A stretch of 64,000 bases of DNA, taken from assembly GCA_963733945.1 (NCBI GenBank), contig CAVTFD010000022.1, forward strand, positions 127,759 through 191,758. Reading direction: 5' to 3'. This stretch comes from AP-15 sp963733945. GTDB taxonomy: Bacteria; Pseudomonadota; Alphaproteobacteria; ATCC43930; CGMCC-115725. Below, one piece after another: positions 34,393 to 42,473 of the stretch (position 1 is the stretch's first letter; each line of letters begins with the position of its first letter). The notes under the pieces were generated by a model, which was not told the origin of the DNA, searched no databases, and was given only the letters and a program-made list of their open reading frames with translations. Position numbers and translations under genes: made by a program.

Positions 34393-35022
34393 TCAGGGAA
34401 TTTGCGTTCCTTCGGCAGCCACCGCCTTTTGAACAGCGGGACGCGCCAGCATGCGCGCACGATGTTCCATGACGCGGGGCACGTTGGTGGTGTCGACGCC
34501 GTCACCTTCTATCCAGGAAGCGATGGTGAACAGGTACGGATCGCAGATCGTGTACTGGTCACCCATTACCCACGGGCCCTTCATCAGCTTGTGCTCGATC
34601 AGCCCAAAGCACTCCGTCACGTTCGCCGCCACTTTGCGCTTCATTGCCTCGATCGCTGCGGTATCATCGGCCCACCGTGCGCCCCGCCTGCCGTGCGCAT
34701 GCGCGACATGCACCGTCGAACAAAGATAACTATTGAACTCCTGAACCCGCGCCAGGGCGAAGGGATCAGCAAGGGGAGCGAGTTCGGCCTTCGGAAAACG
34801 CTGTGCCACAAAGCACAGGAGTGCCGGCGTTTCCGTAAGCGTACCGCTTTCAGTTACCAGTGCGGGAACCCGCCCTTTCGGGTTTACCGCGAGGTATTCG
34901 GGGCTCCTCTGGCCTTGGGAACCAAAATCGACCAGAACCGCCTCGTAGGGCGCACCGGCCTCTTCAAGCGCGATGTGCGTCGCGAGCGCACAGGTACCGC
35001 GGACGTAATAAAGCCTGAACAT
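34393..35022 (-). CDS. Glutathione S-transferase family protein
   Basis: 209 residues. The thioredoxin-like N-domain starts MFRLYYVRGTCALATHIALE; NPKGRVPALVTESGTLTETP contains the cis-Pro and the glutamyl-binding Thr-Glu segment. The C-terminal helical domain has VMGDQYTICDPYLFTIASWI, the family N-capping box with Asp. It conjugates or uses glutathione in detoxification or aromatic-ring degradation. Cytoplasmic. The electrophile is unknown, but this setting of catabolic genes suggests a xenobiotic. Confidence 0.9.
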   Translation of the reverse strand: MFRLYYVRGTCALATHIALEEAGAPYEAVLVDFGSQGQRSPEYLAVNPKGRVPALVTESGTLTETPALLCFVAQRFPKAELAPLADPFALARVQEFNSYLCSTVHVAHAHGRRGARWADDTAAIEAMKRKVAANVTECFGLIEHKLMKGPWVMGDQYTICDPYLFTIASWIEGDGVDTTNVPRVMEHRARMLARPAVQKAVAAEGTQIP

Positions 35023-35193
35023 ATCGTTCGTCCTTCCAACGACGGCGGACCGCGCTCAGCGCGCCGTCCCTTTCGGCGAGATCTAATAGACCGGTGCCGA
35101 CCGTCCACGGATCAACTGATTTGGGCGGCGAACCGCCGTTTGCGGCTTCGTTCGCCGGGTGGATTTTGCTGACTTGCTCCGAATTCCCGCCCC

Positions 35194-35802
35194 TCAGTCC
35201 CGCAGCATCGACGCGATCTGGTCGAGAGTTCGGATGCGGGCGTACATTTTCATCGCCTTGTCGAGGCTGTAGGCGTGGGCGGCCGGGTCGCCGCTCCAGC
35301 AGCACTCGCGCACCACGACAGACGCGATATCGAGGTTGAAGGCCTCGCGCACACTCGTCTCGACGCCGCGATTGGTGGCGCCGCCACCGATGATGATGGT
35401 GTCGCGCCGCAGCATGTGCAGCAGCTCGGCCACGCCCGTGCCGTAGAAAGCGCTCGGCCGGCGCTTGAGAAAGACGTAATCCTCGGGTCGCGGCGCGATC
35501 TCTTCGGGGAAGCCGGCCTCCGGCGAGCCCTCGATACCGTTGGTCAGCGGCGGCACGCCGGTCTCGGCCGAAAGGTCGGTCGGCAGCAGGACGACGTCGG
35601 CGCCGTCGGCGCGGCTGACCGGCGTCGTGTAAATCACCGGCAAGCCTGCCGCCCTGGCGACCGCAATCATCCGCACCCAGGCATCGAGCACAGGGCGCAT
35701 CGCCGCCCTGCGCGCAGAATCCGACGGAGTCAGCGCACGCCGGCAGACGTCGTAAGCGATCAGCGCCGCCCGGCGCCGATCGATATGTTCAGGTACGTGC
35801 AT
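35194..35802 (-). CDS. Isochorismatase-fold hydrolase lacking the usual Cys
   Basis: 202 residues from ATG 35802 (AGGAGG 6 nt upstream). The acidic residue is in LIAYDVCRRAL, Lys in YVFLKRRPSAFYGTG, and the position of the catalytic cysteine reads GGGATNRGVETSVREA, with Gly where cysteine hydrolases have Cys. Some members (EntB, PhzD isochorismatases) also lack Cys, and the TNRGVE form is known in the wider family. The reaction is therefore uncertain: hydrolysis of an ether, amide or enol-ether bond. Cytoplasmic. Confidence 0.8.
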   Translation of the reverse strand: MHVPEHIDRRRAALIAYDVCRRALTPSDSARRAAMRPVLDAWVRMIAVARAAGLPVIYTTPVSRADGADVVLLPTDLSAETGVPPLTNGIEGSPEAGFPEEIAPRPEDYVFLKRRPSAFYGTGVAELLHMLRRDTIIIGGGATNRGVETSVREAFNLDIASVVVRECCWSGDPAAHAYSLDKAMKMYARIRTLDQIASMLRD

Positions 35803-35859
35803 CGCCACCTCCTCAGGTGAGGGAGAACTGCCCCCAGCGTAACCGCCCAACGGCCGAAA

Positions 35860-36101
35860 TCAATTGGCTTCGCAAAGGAAACCATGACCACAACAGTTCT
35901 GGTCCCCGTCAGTTGCCCGGACTGGCATGACTTTGATGGTCAATTTCGTCCGCCCTTCCCGATGCACGCTTGCTACCCGTCCGGTTCCGCCTCTTTGCAG
36001 CGGATGAGCGGAGCCGTTCGGATTGGCAAAGGCGGGTAGATTTGGGATTCCGCAGAGCGTCATACTCGAATGAAGATGCAGTTCGATCAGGTGGGGGCAA
36101 A
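35860..36101. other. Intergenic spacer
   Basis: No gene or signal is supported here. Frames on both strands lack recognisable features. Confidence 0.3.
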
Positions 36102-36328
36102 GTGAGGGAAGTGCTCAGCTTCGACGAGATAATTGCTTCAATCGTTCGTACAGCCGAGCTTGAACTTTATGGCATCGACAGCCTGCCGGTGGCCCAAAGT
36201 CAACGCTGGCCAGCCAACTCGCCGGAACGACCGGTGGCGCATGCGTTCACCTTGATGAGTTTCTAAAGCCGGAGGCGGAGTGGTGTTGGCACGACCGACC
36301 CTCGTTTCCGTTCGATTACATCCGATAA
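36102..36328 (+). pseudogene. Unrecognised small gene, probably frameshifted
   Basis: From GTG 36102 the frame reads VLSFDEIIASIVRTAELELY, then GIDSLPVAQSQRWPAN before running out at 36266. From about 36245 a second frame reads HLDEFLKPEAEWCWHDRPSF, then PFDYIR and stops at 36328. Both pieces have the composition of real protein and the second starts where the first becomes unlikely, so a single-base indel near 36230-36250 is likely. No family is recognised. Confidence 0.35.
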
Positions 36329-36401
36329 GATGAGTTCCTGGCGGTAAGACCCAAAATATTGGCTATGATCGCGAGTCGAGCCCTAAGGGAGGGGCGCGCT
36401 C

Positions 36402-37772
36402 ATGGCAACGACGCCCGACCGCATGCAGATCCCGGAATACGTCAAGCGCGAATTGTCCGAGGTCTATCTATTGATGGACCACATCGCGGGACGGCGGGAC
36501 AAGAAGCTGGACGAGGCCCTGGCGCCGCCGACCACAGGGGGGGCGCAGATTACTCTGGAGCAACTGTGCGGCGTATCGTGGCCGCCGACCGACCAGAACC
36601 GCGCGGAGGTCCTGGCGCTTGTTCTCACGGCCAAGGACAGGCTGTCGCACGCCGCCTTCCCGGCCTCCGCCCGTTCAGTCGCATTCACCTATTTCTCGAC
36701 CAACCCGCATAGCCGCACCGCGCACAGAAGTCTCGGCCACCGCGTCGTCGCCTACGTCCGCCGCCGGCCGACGTGGGGCCGGGGCGGCGCAACACCCGCA
36801 AATCCGCCCCATGCCGACGGTCAGGGCGGCGCAAGCGCCAACGGAGACAGCGGGACAGATGCCGACGCCTTGCACATTTCCACGATGGCGCAGTTCGCGC
36901 GGGACGCATTTCCCGGGCTGGAAGCCAAGCGGACATGGTTCGTCAGGATAATGAAGTTGCTCGCGTGGGCCCTGCTGATCCTGCTGCTGGTGACGTGCGC
37001 CGTCAGCTGGAACCTCGCCATCGGCCAGCGCCTGCTGGCGGATTACCGCTGGCTCTCCCTGCATCCGGCGGTGCTGCAGACCGACCCGGCACCGGTACCG
37101 GGCACCCCATGCGCGGCGCAACCGACCAGCCAGCAACCGCTGGCGACGGACAAAGCGGCAGCGTCCGCGCCGAAGGATGCAGGCGAAACCGCGGCGTCCG
37201 GCGACCCCATGCCCGGCAGCCATTGCGCGCGGTTTCTCGCTTTCGAGCGAGTTCAGCCGATGATGAAAAAATGGATCGGCCGGCAAATTGTGCTGGCATG
37301 GTTAATCCACGGCGAACCGCCGTCGACCAGCAGCCCGCAATATCAGGGCTACATACTCGAACTCACCCGTGTCCTCGTCACCACGTTGAACTACAACGTG
37401 CTGCCGCTGTTTCTTGGTGGTCTGGCAGCAACGGCTGCGGCCTTACGCAGCTTGAGCCGGAAGGTTACCGGCAATGAGCTGGAGCCGCGCGACGTGGAGC
37501 AAGTGTGGCCCCGGGTGCTGCTGGGCGCGTTCCTTGGCGCCCTAATCGGCCTGTTCATCTCGCCGGCTACGAGCAATGGGCTCTTCTCGCTGGTCGGTGG
37601 GCCGCCGCTGTCCGGCACACCCACTGCGGCCACCGACACCAGCGACACCGTGGCGCTGTCCCCTGCCGTGTTCGCCTTCCTGGCGGGCTTCGCGACCGGC
37701 CGGATTTTCCAGTGGCTCGACAACCTGGTTGAGCGGATTTTTGCCTTTGCCAATCCCCGCCCAGCGCCTTGA
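36402..37772 (+). CDS. Membrane protein with four helices, unrecognised
   Basis: 456 residues. The N-terminal 170 residues are soluble and include a Gly/Asn/Asp-rich linker (about 125-150). A first helix lies near 185-207 (MKLLAWALLILLLVTCAVSW), then a Pro/Ala/Thr-rich external loop with two cysteines (about 225-275), a helix near 328-348, and two more with conserved small residues (VLLGAFLGALIGLFISPATS and FAFLAGFATGRIFQWLDNLV). The GAFLGALIG and FLAGFATGRIF pattern resembles membrane-anchored sensor-like proteins of alphaproteobacteria, but I do not recognise a family. It stands alone; its 3' end overlaps a monooxygenase relic on the other strand. Confidence 0.65.
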   Translation: MATTPDRMQIPEYVKRELSEVYLLMDHIAGRRDKKLDEALAPPTTGGAQITLEQLCGVSWPPTDQNRAEVLALVLTAKDRLSHAAFPASARSVAFTYFSTNPHSRTAHRSLGHRVVAYVRRRPTWGRGGATPANPPHADGQGGASANGDSGTDADALHISTMAQFARDAFPGLEAKRTWFVRIMKLLAWALLILLLVTCAVSWNLAIGQRLLADYRWLSLHPAVLQTDPAPVPGTPCAAQPTSQQPLATDKAAASAPKDAGETAASGDPMPGSHCARFLAFERVQPMMKKWIGRQIVLAWLIHGEPPSTSSPQYQGYILELTRVLVTTLNYNVLPLFLGGLAATAAALRSLSRKVTGNELEPRDVEQVWPRVLLGAFLGALIGLFISPATSNGLFSLVGGPPLSGTPTAATDTSDTVALSPAVFAFLAGFATGRIFQWLDNLVERIFAFANPRPAP

Positions 37773-38023
37773 CGTGGTCGGTCCAGTCGGCGCCGCCGGC
37801 GGAGGTGGCCTCGATCCTCGTCAGGCCCCGCTCTCGAGCAAAGCGGACCAGGCGGTCACCCACTCGACGCTGTATTCGGCGGCGCGCGGAAAATAGCCGA
37901 GCCCGGCTGACGCAGCCGGTGGAGCTGGTAGAGATTGGAAACGCCGGCGCCGATGATGACCGCGTCGAAATCCTCGGCGGGGTCGGCCGCGACGTGGCGC
38001 GCTGCCGTCTGCAAACCGGTCAT
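37759..38023 (-). pseudogene. Baeyer-Villiger monooxygenase relic (two pieces)
   Basis: From ATG 38023 the frame reads MTGLQTAARHVAADP, then AEDFDAVIIGAGVSNLYQLH, the N-terminus and FAD-binding GxGxxx(G) of cyclohexanone-monooxygenase-type enzymes; it stops at 37856. On the same strand, 37863-37759 in another frame reads RFARERGLTRIEATSAGGAD, then WTDHVKALG, matching a region near residue 430 of such enzymes. About 400 residues between are missing. It is a deleted remnant of a catabolic gene. Confidence 0.6.
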
Positions 38024-38134
38024 TTTGTCTTCCTGACGAGAGTTGAACTCCTGAAGTATTACGCCCCCGACAATGCCGGGTGACGCGCGGCGTCGCGGGC
38101 CCGGATCAGCGGCCCGCGACTGCAGCGGCCCGCG

Positions 38135-38806
38135 TCAGTTCATGCCGTAAAAGCCCAGCGCGCCGCCGGCCAACACCTGGTGCCTCGCCGCGGGCGACAA
38201 CGGCCCGAGCCGCTCGCGGACCATGTCAGGCGCACCCGGGAAAAACCCGTCCTGATGCGGATAATCGGTTGCCCACATGATCTTGTGCGGGCCGATATAG
38301 TCGGCCAATACGGCGATGCTGTTCTCGACCGGCTCGAACGAGATCCAGCAGTTGCGCTGGAACAGCTCGCTCGGCCGCATCTTCGGCGCGGTCTCGTTAA
38401 ACCCGTGGTCGTCGAAATGCCGGTCCATGCGGTCGAGCCACGGCGCCATCCAGCCGCCGCCGGACTCGAGGAACGCGACGCGCAATCTCGGATGACGATC
38501 GACCACGCCGCCCCAGATCACGCTCATCGCCGCCAGCATCATCTCCATCGTGTGGCTGATCATATGCCGCGCCGCGCGGTCCGATCGCCGATGCAGTTCC
38601 TCGACCTGACGCGGCACTTCGAGACCGAGATCGAGCTGCAGCTGATCGAGGTCGCCTCGGCCGCGGCGCAGGAACAGTGCTTGCGGAACCGCCCGGGTCA
38701 CCGTCTCGCTGTCGTCGGGCACCGGAACATAGGTGCCGAGCGCCTTGTGGATCTCCCGCGCCTTGTTCAACCGCTTCTCATGGGGCACGCTGCGGGAGAG
38801 GGGCAT
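38135..38806 (-). pseudogene. Amidohydrolase-2 family, C-terminal part behind an unrelated N-terminus
   Basis: The C-terminal 143 residues (from about 38563: MISHTMEMMLAAMSVIWGG, then LRVAFLESGGGWMAPWLDRM, then IMWATDYPHQDGFFPG) match the last third of amidohydrolase-2/decarboxylase-type enzymes. The metal-binding N-terminal barrel (DxH motif) is absent. The 80 residues before it (from ATG 38806: LNKAREIHKALGTYVPVPDD, then LRRGRGDLDQLQLDLGLEVP) are unrecognised. It is probably a 5'-truncated relic fused by deletion to other sequence; it cannot be active as such. A complete relative is encoded divergently next to it. Confidence 0.6.
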
Positions 38807-38885
38807 GCGCTTCGGATTCTGCGCTATAATCGCCGCAGAACCTGCTTGAGGACTAATGCACTGAAAAATGCAAAGGAGACGGAGA

Positions 38886-40031
38886 ATGAAAAACGGCTTC
38901 AAGGTATTCGACACCGATACGCATGTGTTGCCGGCGGCGGAAGTCATCGAGCGCTATGTCGATCCCGTCTTCCGCCCGCGCCTCAAGGAACTGGAGCCCT
39001 ACCGCACGCCGATGCGGCAATCGGCCGAATATCAAGGCGCATGGCACGGCTATCGCATCCAGCCGCAATTCTATCGCCGGGTGCTCGGCGAGGCGGCGCC
39101 GCGGCCCGACCACAGCGGTCGCGACACGGTGTGGATGGGCGCGAAGGTGCCGCGTCCCGGCGTGCAGGACGACAACGCCGCCAACCGCGTCGCCGACATG
39201 GACGACGAGGGGACCGACGTGCATTTCCTCGTGCCCGGCGGGTGGTCGAGCCTGATCGGGCTCGATGACGTCTCGCTCGAAACCGGCATGATCCGCGCCT
39301 TCCATCGCCACATGGCGGATTTCTGCGGGCAGTATCCGGACCGGCTGAAGGGACCGATCGTCGCCTCGACGCGCGATGTCGACAGCGCGGTCGAGGAAAT
39401 CAGCAAATGGGGGAAATCGAAGTGGGCCGTCGCGGTCAAGCCGCAGGTCGACAAAATCCCGGTCGATCACCCGAGCCTCGACCCGATCTGGCGCACCGCC
39501 GCCGAATACGACCTGCCGATCGTGCACCACAGCTCGACGTGGAACCCGCCTTATTACCCGGGTCACGACGACATGTGGGACAACATCTTCCTGGGACGCT
39601 TGGCGTCGCACCCGTGGGGCGCAATGCGGTTTGTCGCGGCGTTCCTCGGCGGCGGCATTTTGGACCGTCATCCGTCACTGCGCTTCGGCACGCTCGAATG
39701 CGGCTTCGGCTGGCTGCCGTTCTGGGCCAAGCGCATGGACGAGCAGTACGCCTATGTCGGCTCGACCGCCGAATTGAAGATGAAGCCAAGCGAATATTTG
39801 AAGAGCGGTCGCTATTTCTGCAGCATCGAGCGGCAGGAAGGGGAGGAAATGTACCGAATGGTGAGCGGCTTCCTCGGTGAGGACGTGCTGATGTACGCCT
39901 CTGACTACCCGCATTCGGAATGCCAGTTCCCAAATTCGATCGACAACATCCTCGCCTGGCAGAGCCTCAAGCCGCAAACGCAGCAGAAGCTCTTCTGGGA
40001 CAACGCCGACCGCTTCTACCGCCAGACGTGA
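38886..40031 (+). CDS. Amidohydrolase-2 family metal-dependent hydrolase
   Basis: 381 residues, complete. N-terminal metal motif DTDTHVLP (DxH-like), central HHSSTWNPPYYPGHDDMWDN, then RHPSLRFGTLECGFGWLPFW and LMYASDYPHSECQFPN give the metal-binding residues of the family (which includes aminocarboxymuconate semialdehyde decarboxylase and related enzymes acting on aromatic or ring-cleavage products). ATG 38886 follows GGAGACGGAG. The presence of several aromatic-type genes nearby suggests a ring-fission product as substrate; this is inference. Confidence 0.9.
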   Translation: MKNGFKVFDTDTHVLPAAEVIERYVDPVFRPRLKELEPYRTPMRQSAEYQGAWHGYRIQPQFYRRVLGEAAPRPDHSGRDTVWMGAKVPRPGVQDDNAANRVADMDDEGTDVHFLVPGGWSSLIGLDDVSLETGMIRAFHRHMADFCGQYPDRLKGPIVASTRDVDSAVEEISKWGKSKWAVAVKPQVDKIPVDHPSLDPIWRTAAEYDLPIVHHSSTWNPPYYPGHDDMWDNIFLGRLASHPWGAMRFVAAFLGGGILDRHPSLRFGTLECGFGWLPFWAKRMDEQYAYVGSTAELKMKPSEYLKSGRYFCSIERQEGEEMYRMVSGFLGEDVLMYASDYPHSECQFPNSIDNILAWQSLKPQTQQKLFWDNADRFYRQT

Positions 40032-40177
40032 TGCTACCGCGTCGCGACGTTGGCTTCGTTCCGCAACTACTTTCGAAGCGGCAGCCCTCCCCTCGACGGA
40101 GGTCGGTCCCGCGCTGCCGATCGGTTGCCCACCTCTACGGCTTTGGCTTAGACTAAACCTGCGAAGGAGAGACAGCC

Positions 40178-40621
40178 ATGTATATCGATCACGTCGGCAT
40201 CAACACGAATGATATGGAAGCCACGCTTCAGTTTTACTGCGGTATACTGGGCATGCGGTTGATCCGCACCACGCGTACCCCAGATGGGCGCCGGCATTAT
40301 AACGTCGAGATCGGTGGCGGCAATGCCTTCGCTGTGTTCGATGGTGCCGAGCTCCCGACGGCGGGCGAGCGCCAACATGTGAATCACCTGGCTCTACCGG
40401 TGGACACGCTGGAGGAATTTGACGCCGCCTACCAACGGCTCAAGAACCATGGGGTCGCCGTGACCGAAATTATCGAACGGGGGTATGGCAAGACCTTCTA
40501 CTTCCGCGATCCGAACGGTATCCGGTTGCAGATTGAATTGAAGACCAAAGAGGATGCGGACAGCTTGAAAGGCGATCCCGACCCTGTCCCGTACGTGCGC
40601 GCATTGCTGCGGCGGGCTTAG
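40178..40621 (+). CDS. VOC-family (glyoxalase/dioxygenase fold) protein
   Basis: 147 residues. First metal His in YIDHVGINTNDMEATLQFYC, second in QHVNHLALPVDTLEEFDAAY, and Glu near YFRDPNGIRLQIELKT, the usual VOC ligand set across two beta-alpha-beta-beta-beta units. It could be a glyoxalase, epimerase or extradiol-type enzyme; the exact type is not readable. AAGGAGA precedes ATG 40178. It follows the amidohydrolase by 146 bp. Confidence 0.88.
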   Translation: MYIDHVGINTNDMEATLQFYCGILGMRLIRTTRTPDGRRHYNVEIGGGNAFAVFDGAELPTAGERQHVNHLALPVDTLEEFDAAYQRLKNHGVAVTEIIERGYGKTFYFRDPNGIRLQIELKTKEDADSLKGDPDPVPYVRALLRRA

Positions 40622-40656
40622 TGCTGCCCACGGCTCCACCTCTGCCGCAAGTCTGA

Positions 40657-41067
40657 ATGGAAGGGGTCGTCATAGACACGAATGTCTTCGTAGCTGTGGG
40701 CTTCAACCCGAAAAGCGCATCGGCGCGTATCCTCGCGGCTATCCGGGAAAGACGTTTTCAATTGATTTGGAACGATCCGACCCGGTGTGAGACAGAGTTT
40801 GTTTTGCGCCGAATTCCGCCCCTCCGTTGGGATGAGTTCGCTGATCTCTTTCGCCCAGAGGGAGAGTTTACCCGCCGTGTCGATCCCCACGACTTTGCCT
40901 TCATCGAAGATCCGGACGATCGAAAATTCGCGGCGCTCGCCGCAGCAGTCAAAGTTCCACTCGTTACCAATGACCATCATCTCCTGGCGCATCGAAATCG
41001 GATTGGCTTCGACGTTCTGTCACCGCCCGGCCTCCTGACACGAACGGGAGAAACACCCTCCTCGTAG
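40657..41067 (+). CDS. PIN-domain putative ribonuclease (toxin-like)
   Basis: 136 residues. Acidic residues of the PIN fold: Asp in VVIDTNVFVAV, Glu in RCETEFVLRR, Asp in EDPDDRKFAALA and Asp in LVTNDHHLLAHR. PIN proteins of this type (COG1569-like) are often toxin components, but no antitoxin gene lies upstream: the neighbour 35 bp before is the VOC gene. It may be an orphan remnant of a toxin-antitoxin pair or a stand-alone nuclease. Confidence 0.8.
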   Translation: MEGVVIDTNVFVAVGFNPKSASARILAAIRERRFQLIWNDPTRCETEFVLRRIPPLRWDEFADLFRPEGEFTRRVDPHDFAFIEDPDDRKFAALAAAVKVPLVTNDHHLLAHRNRIGFDVLSPPGLLTRTGETPSS

Positions 41068-41318
41068 GCTCCACAACTATGGGCAGCTCGGCGCCGAAAT
41101 AACCGCTCCGCGACGGCGATCCAACCGGCAGGTTCGACCCATAAAGCTATCGTTACACTGGGCACAGCGTGCCGGGGGCGCATAGCCTGGGGCGGCGATT
41201 TAAGAAATGCGATAAACTGGAGCAGTCGGCGTCAAAACGCTCCCGAGGCCCGTCAAACAAAGATCACGGCCGAGCTCCTCGACCTTGTCAATCGTGCCGA
41301 GGCTCAGGGAGAGCCCAG

Positions 41319-41428
41319 GAATGCGGCAAGCCAGGGCTTCGGCCCAACTGTCATCCGTACCACTACGGGCATTTGTCCTCGATCCGGACGGCCACAACAT
41401 TGAGGCCATTTGCCGCCATCCTGCGTGA
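41319..41428 (+). pseudogene. VOC-family protein, C-terminal relic with frameshift
   Basis: ECGKPGLRPNCHPYHYG in one frame is followed, after a one-base shift near 41372, by AFVLDPDGHNIEAICRHPA-stop. These two blocks are the end of a bleomycin-resistance/dioxygenase-type VOC protein (NGxPGLRPxYHPxYYxAFVLDPDGxNIEAV). Nothing recognisable of the N-terminal half is found upstream. The interval 41068-41318 has no supported gene. Confidence 0.6.
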
Positions 41429-41492
41429 TCGGGCAGTTGGCAACTGAGCTCGGTGAACGTCATATTCTCCAAGCGTTCGACCCTAGCGTTGC

Positions 41493-41729
41493 TTAGATAA
41501 CAGCCGAAGCTACGGCCTCATAACGATCGCTGATGCCTTCGAGACTTGCCAGCTCGGCCACCGAACCGATGCGGCCACTAACCAGGGCGTCGAAGCAGCG
41601 GCGCGCTCGCTTGACTTCCGTGAGCAGCGCCGGATCGGGATTGGTCGCTCTCGGGTCGCGTGCATCGACGGCGAACCTCATCTCCACCCCGCGGCGCTTG
41701 ATCCGCAGCGGAAACTCTCGGGTGGGAGC
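41493..41729 (-). pseudogene. Serine recombinase (resolvase/integrase type), C-terminal relic
   Basis: About 78 residues: FPLRIKRRGVEMRFAVDARD, then LTEVKRARRCFDALVSGRIG, then SVAELASLEGISDRYEAV. This is the C-terminal DNA-binding region of large serine-type recombinases (RRGVExxLV...ARARRWFEELxxGRxxSxAEIAxREGISDRYV). The catalytic N-terminal domain is absent and the helix-turn-helix is cut short. It indicates that a recombinase-bearing element was once here. Confidence 0.55.
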
Positions 41730-41959
41730 GCCCGTCATACAAGTCGGTAGCGAATGGGATATCCAGCAAGGTAGCGGCTTTCGAGTGCATGTGTAATACA
41801 CATCAATCAGGAGGGGCCGGACGACAATCAGCTTCATGCTTTCTGCACGAATTCCAGTGGAAGCGTGCGGAGCAAGGATGCCAGAGGTTTCGTCGTCGGC
41901 GACGACGCGGAGTGCGCCTTTGCGTGCATGATGATCTCTCTCTGGGAAGGAGCACGCGC
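41730..41959. other. Intergenic spacer upstream of the cupin gene
   Basis: No supported gene. Probably holds the promoter for the cupin/lyase-like/synthetase series to the right. Confidence 0.3.
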
Positions 41960-42295
41960 ATGATCGTACGGATATATACGGGCAACGACGGCCAGACCCA
42001 TTTTGAAGATCTCCCTCTGCCGGCCGAGGAGAGCCACAACGTTGCGCTTCAGGCGGGTGCCAACCTGGTGTTCCGCTGTTTCCCTGCGGACTATTGGAGC
42101 GATTGGCACACAGCACCCCGGCGCCAATACATTTTTATTCTCGTGGGGCAGATGGAAATCGGGATCGGCGATGGCACCACGCGCCGTTTTGGACCGGGTG
42201 ATGTGGTCCTTGCTGACGACCTCACAGGCCAGGGCCATACGACGCGCTCGTTGGGAGTTCCGCGGATCAGTGCCACTGTGCCGGTGGGCGCCTAA
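41960..42295 (+). CDS. Cupin-domain protein
   Basis: 111 residues. Cupin motif 1 is reduced (WSDWHTAPRRQYIFILVGQM) and motif 2 is FGPGDVVLADDLTGQGHTTR; His-Gln/His ligands are partly kept. It begins MIVRIYTGNDGQTHFEDLPL as many stand-alone cupins do. ATG 41960 has GGGAAGGAG upstream. It precedes the PEP-mutase-like gene by 178 bp; it may be an isomerase or a binding protein for the same pathway. No catalytic assignment. Confidence 0.75.
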   Translation: MIVRIYTGNDGQTHFEDLPLPAEESHNVALQAGANLVFRCFPADYWSDWHTAPRRQYIFILVGQMEIGIGDGTTRRFGPGDVVLADDLTGQGHTTRSLGVPRISATVPVGA

Positions 42296-42473
42296 CGCGG
42301 GTCCCGCCGCCCCATCCACGTATCAGGACAGCCCATGGCCCGTCGGCCATTGTGCTGCTCTGAGGCGCCGCGAGGCATCTTGGCATGAGCTGGCGAGGCG
42401 CTGGCTGGCTGCCCGGCACCATGACGCACCCCGCGCCGCCAGGACGGTTCGGTTACACACGAGGAGACTGCCA

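Noticed and set aside
38180..39268. Rightward frame of 362 codons before and across the amidohydrolase start
   Set aside because: Low-complexity basic translation; the amidohydrolase frames on both strands explain the DNA.
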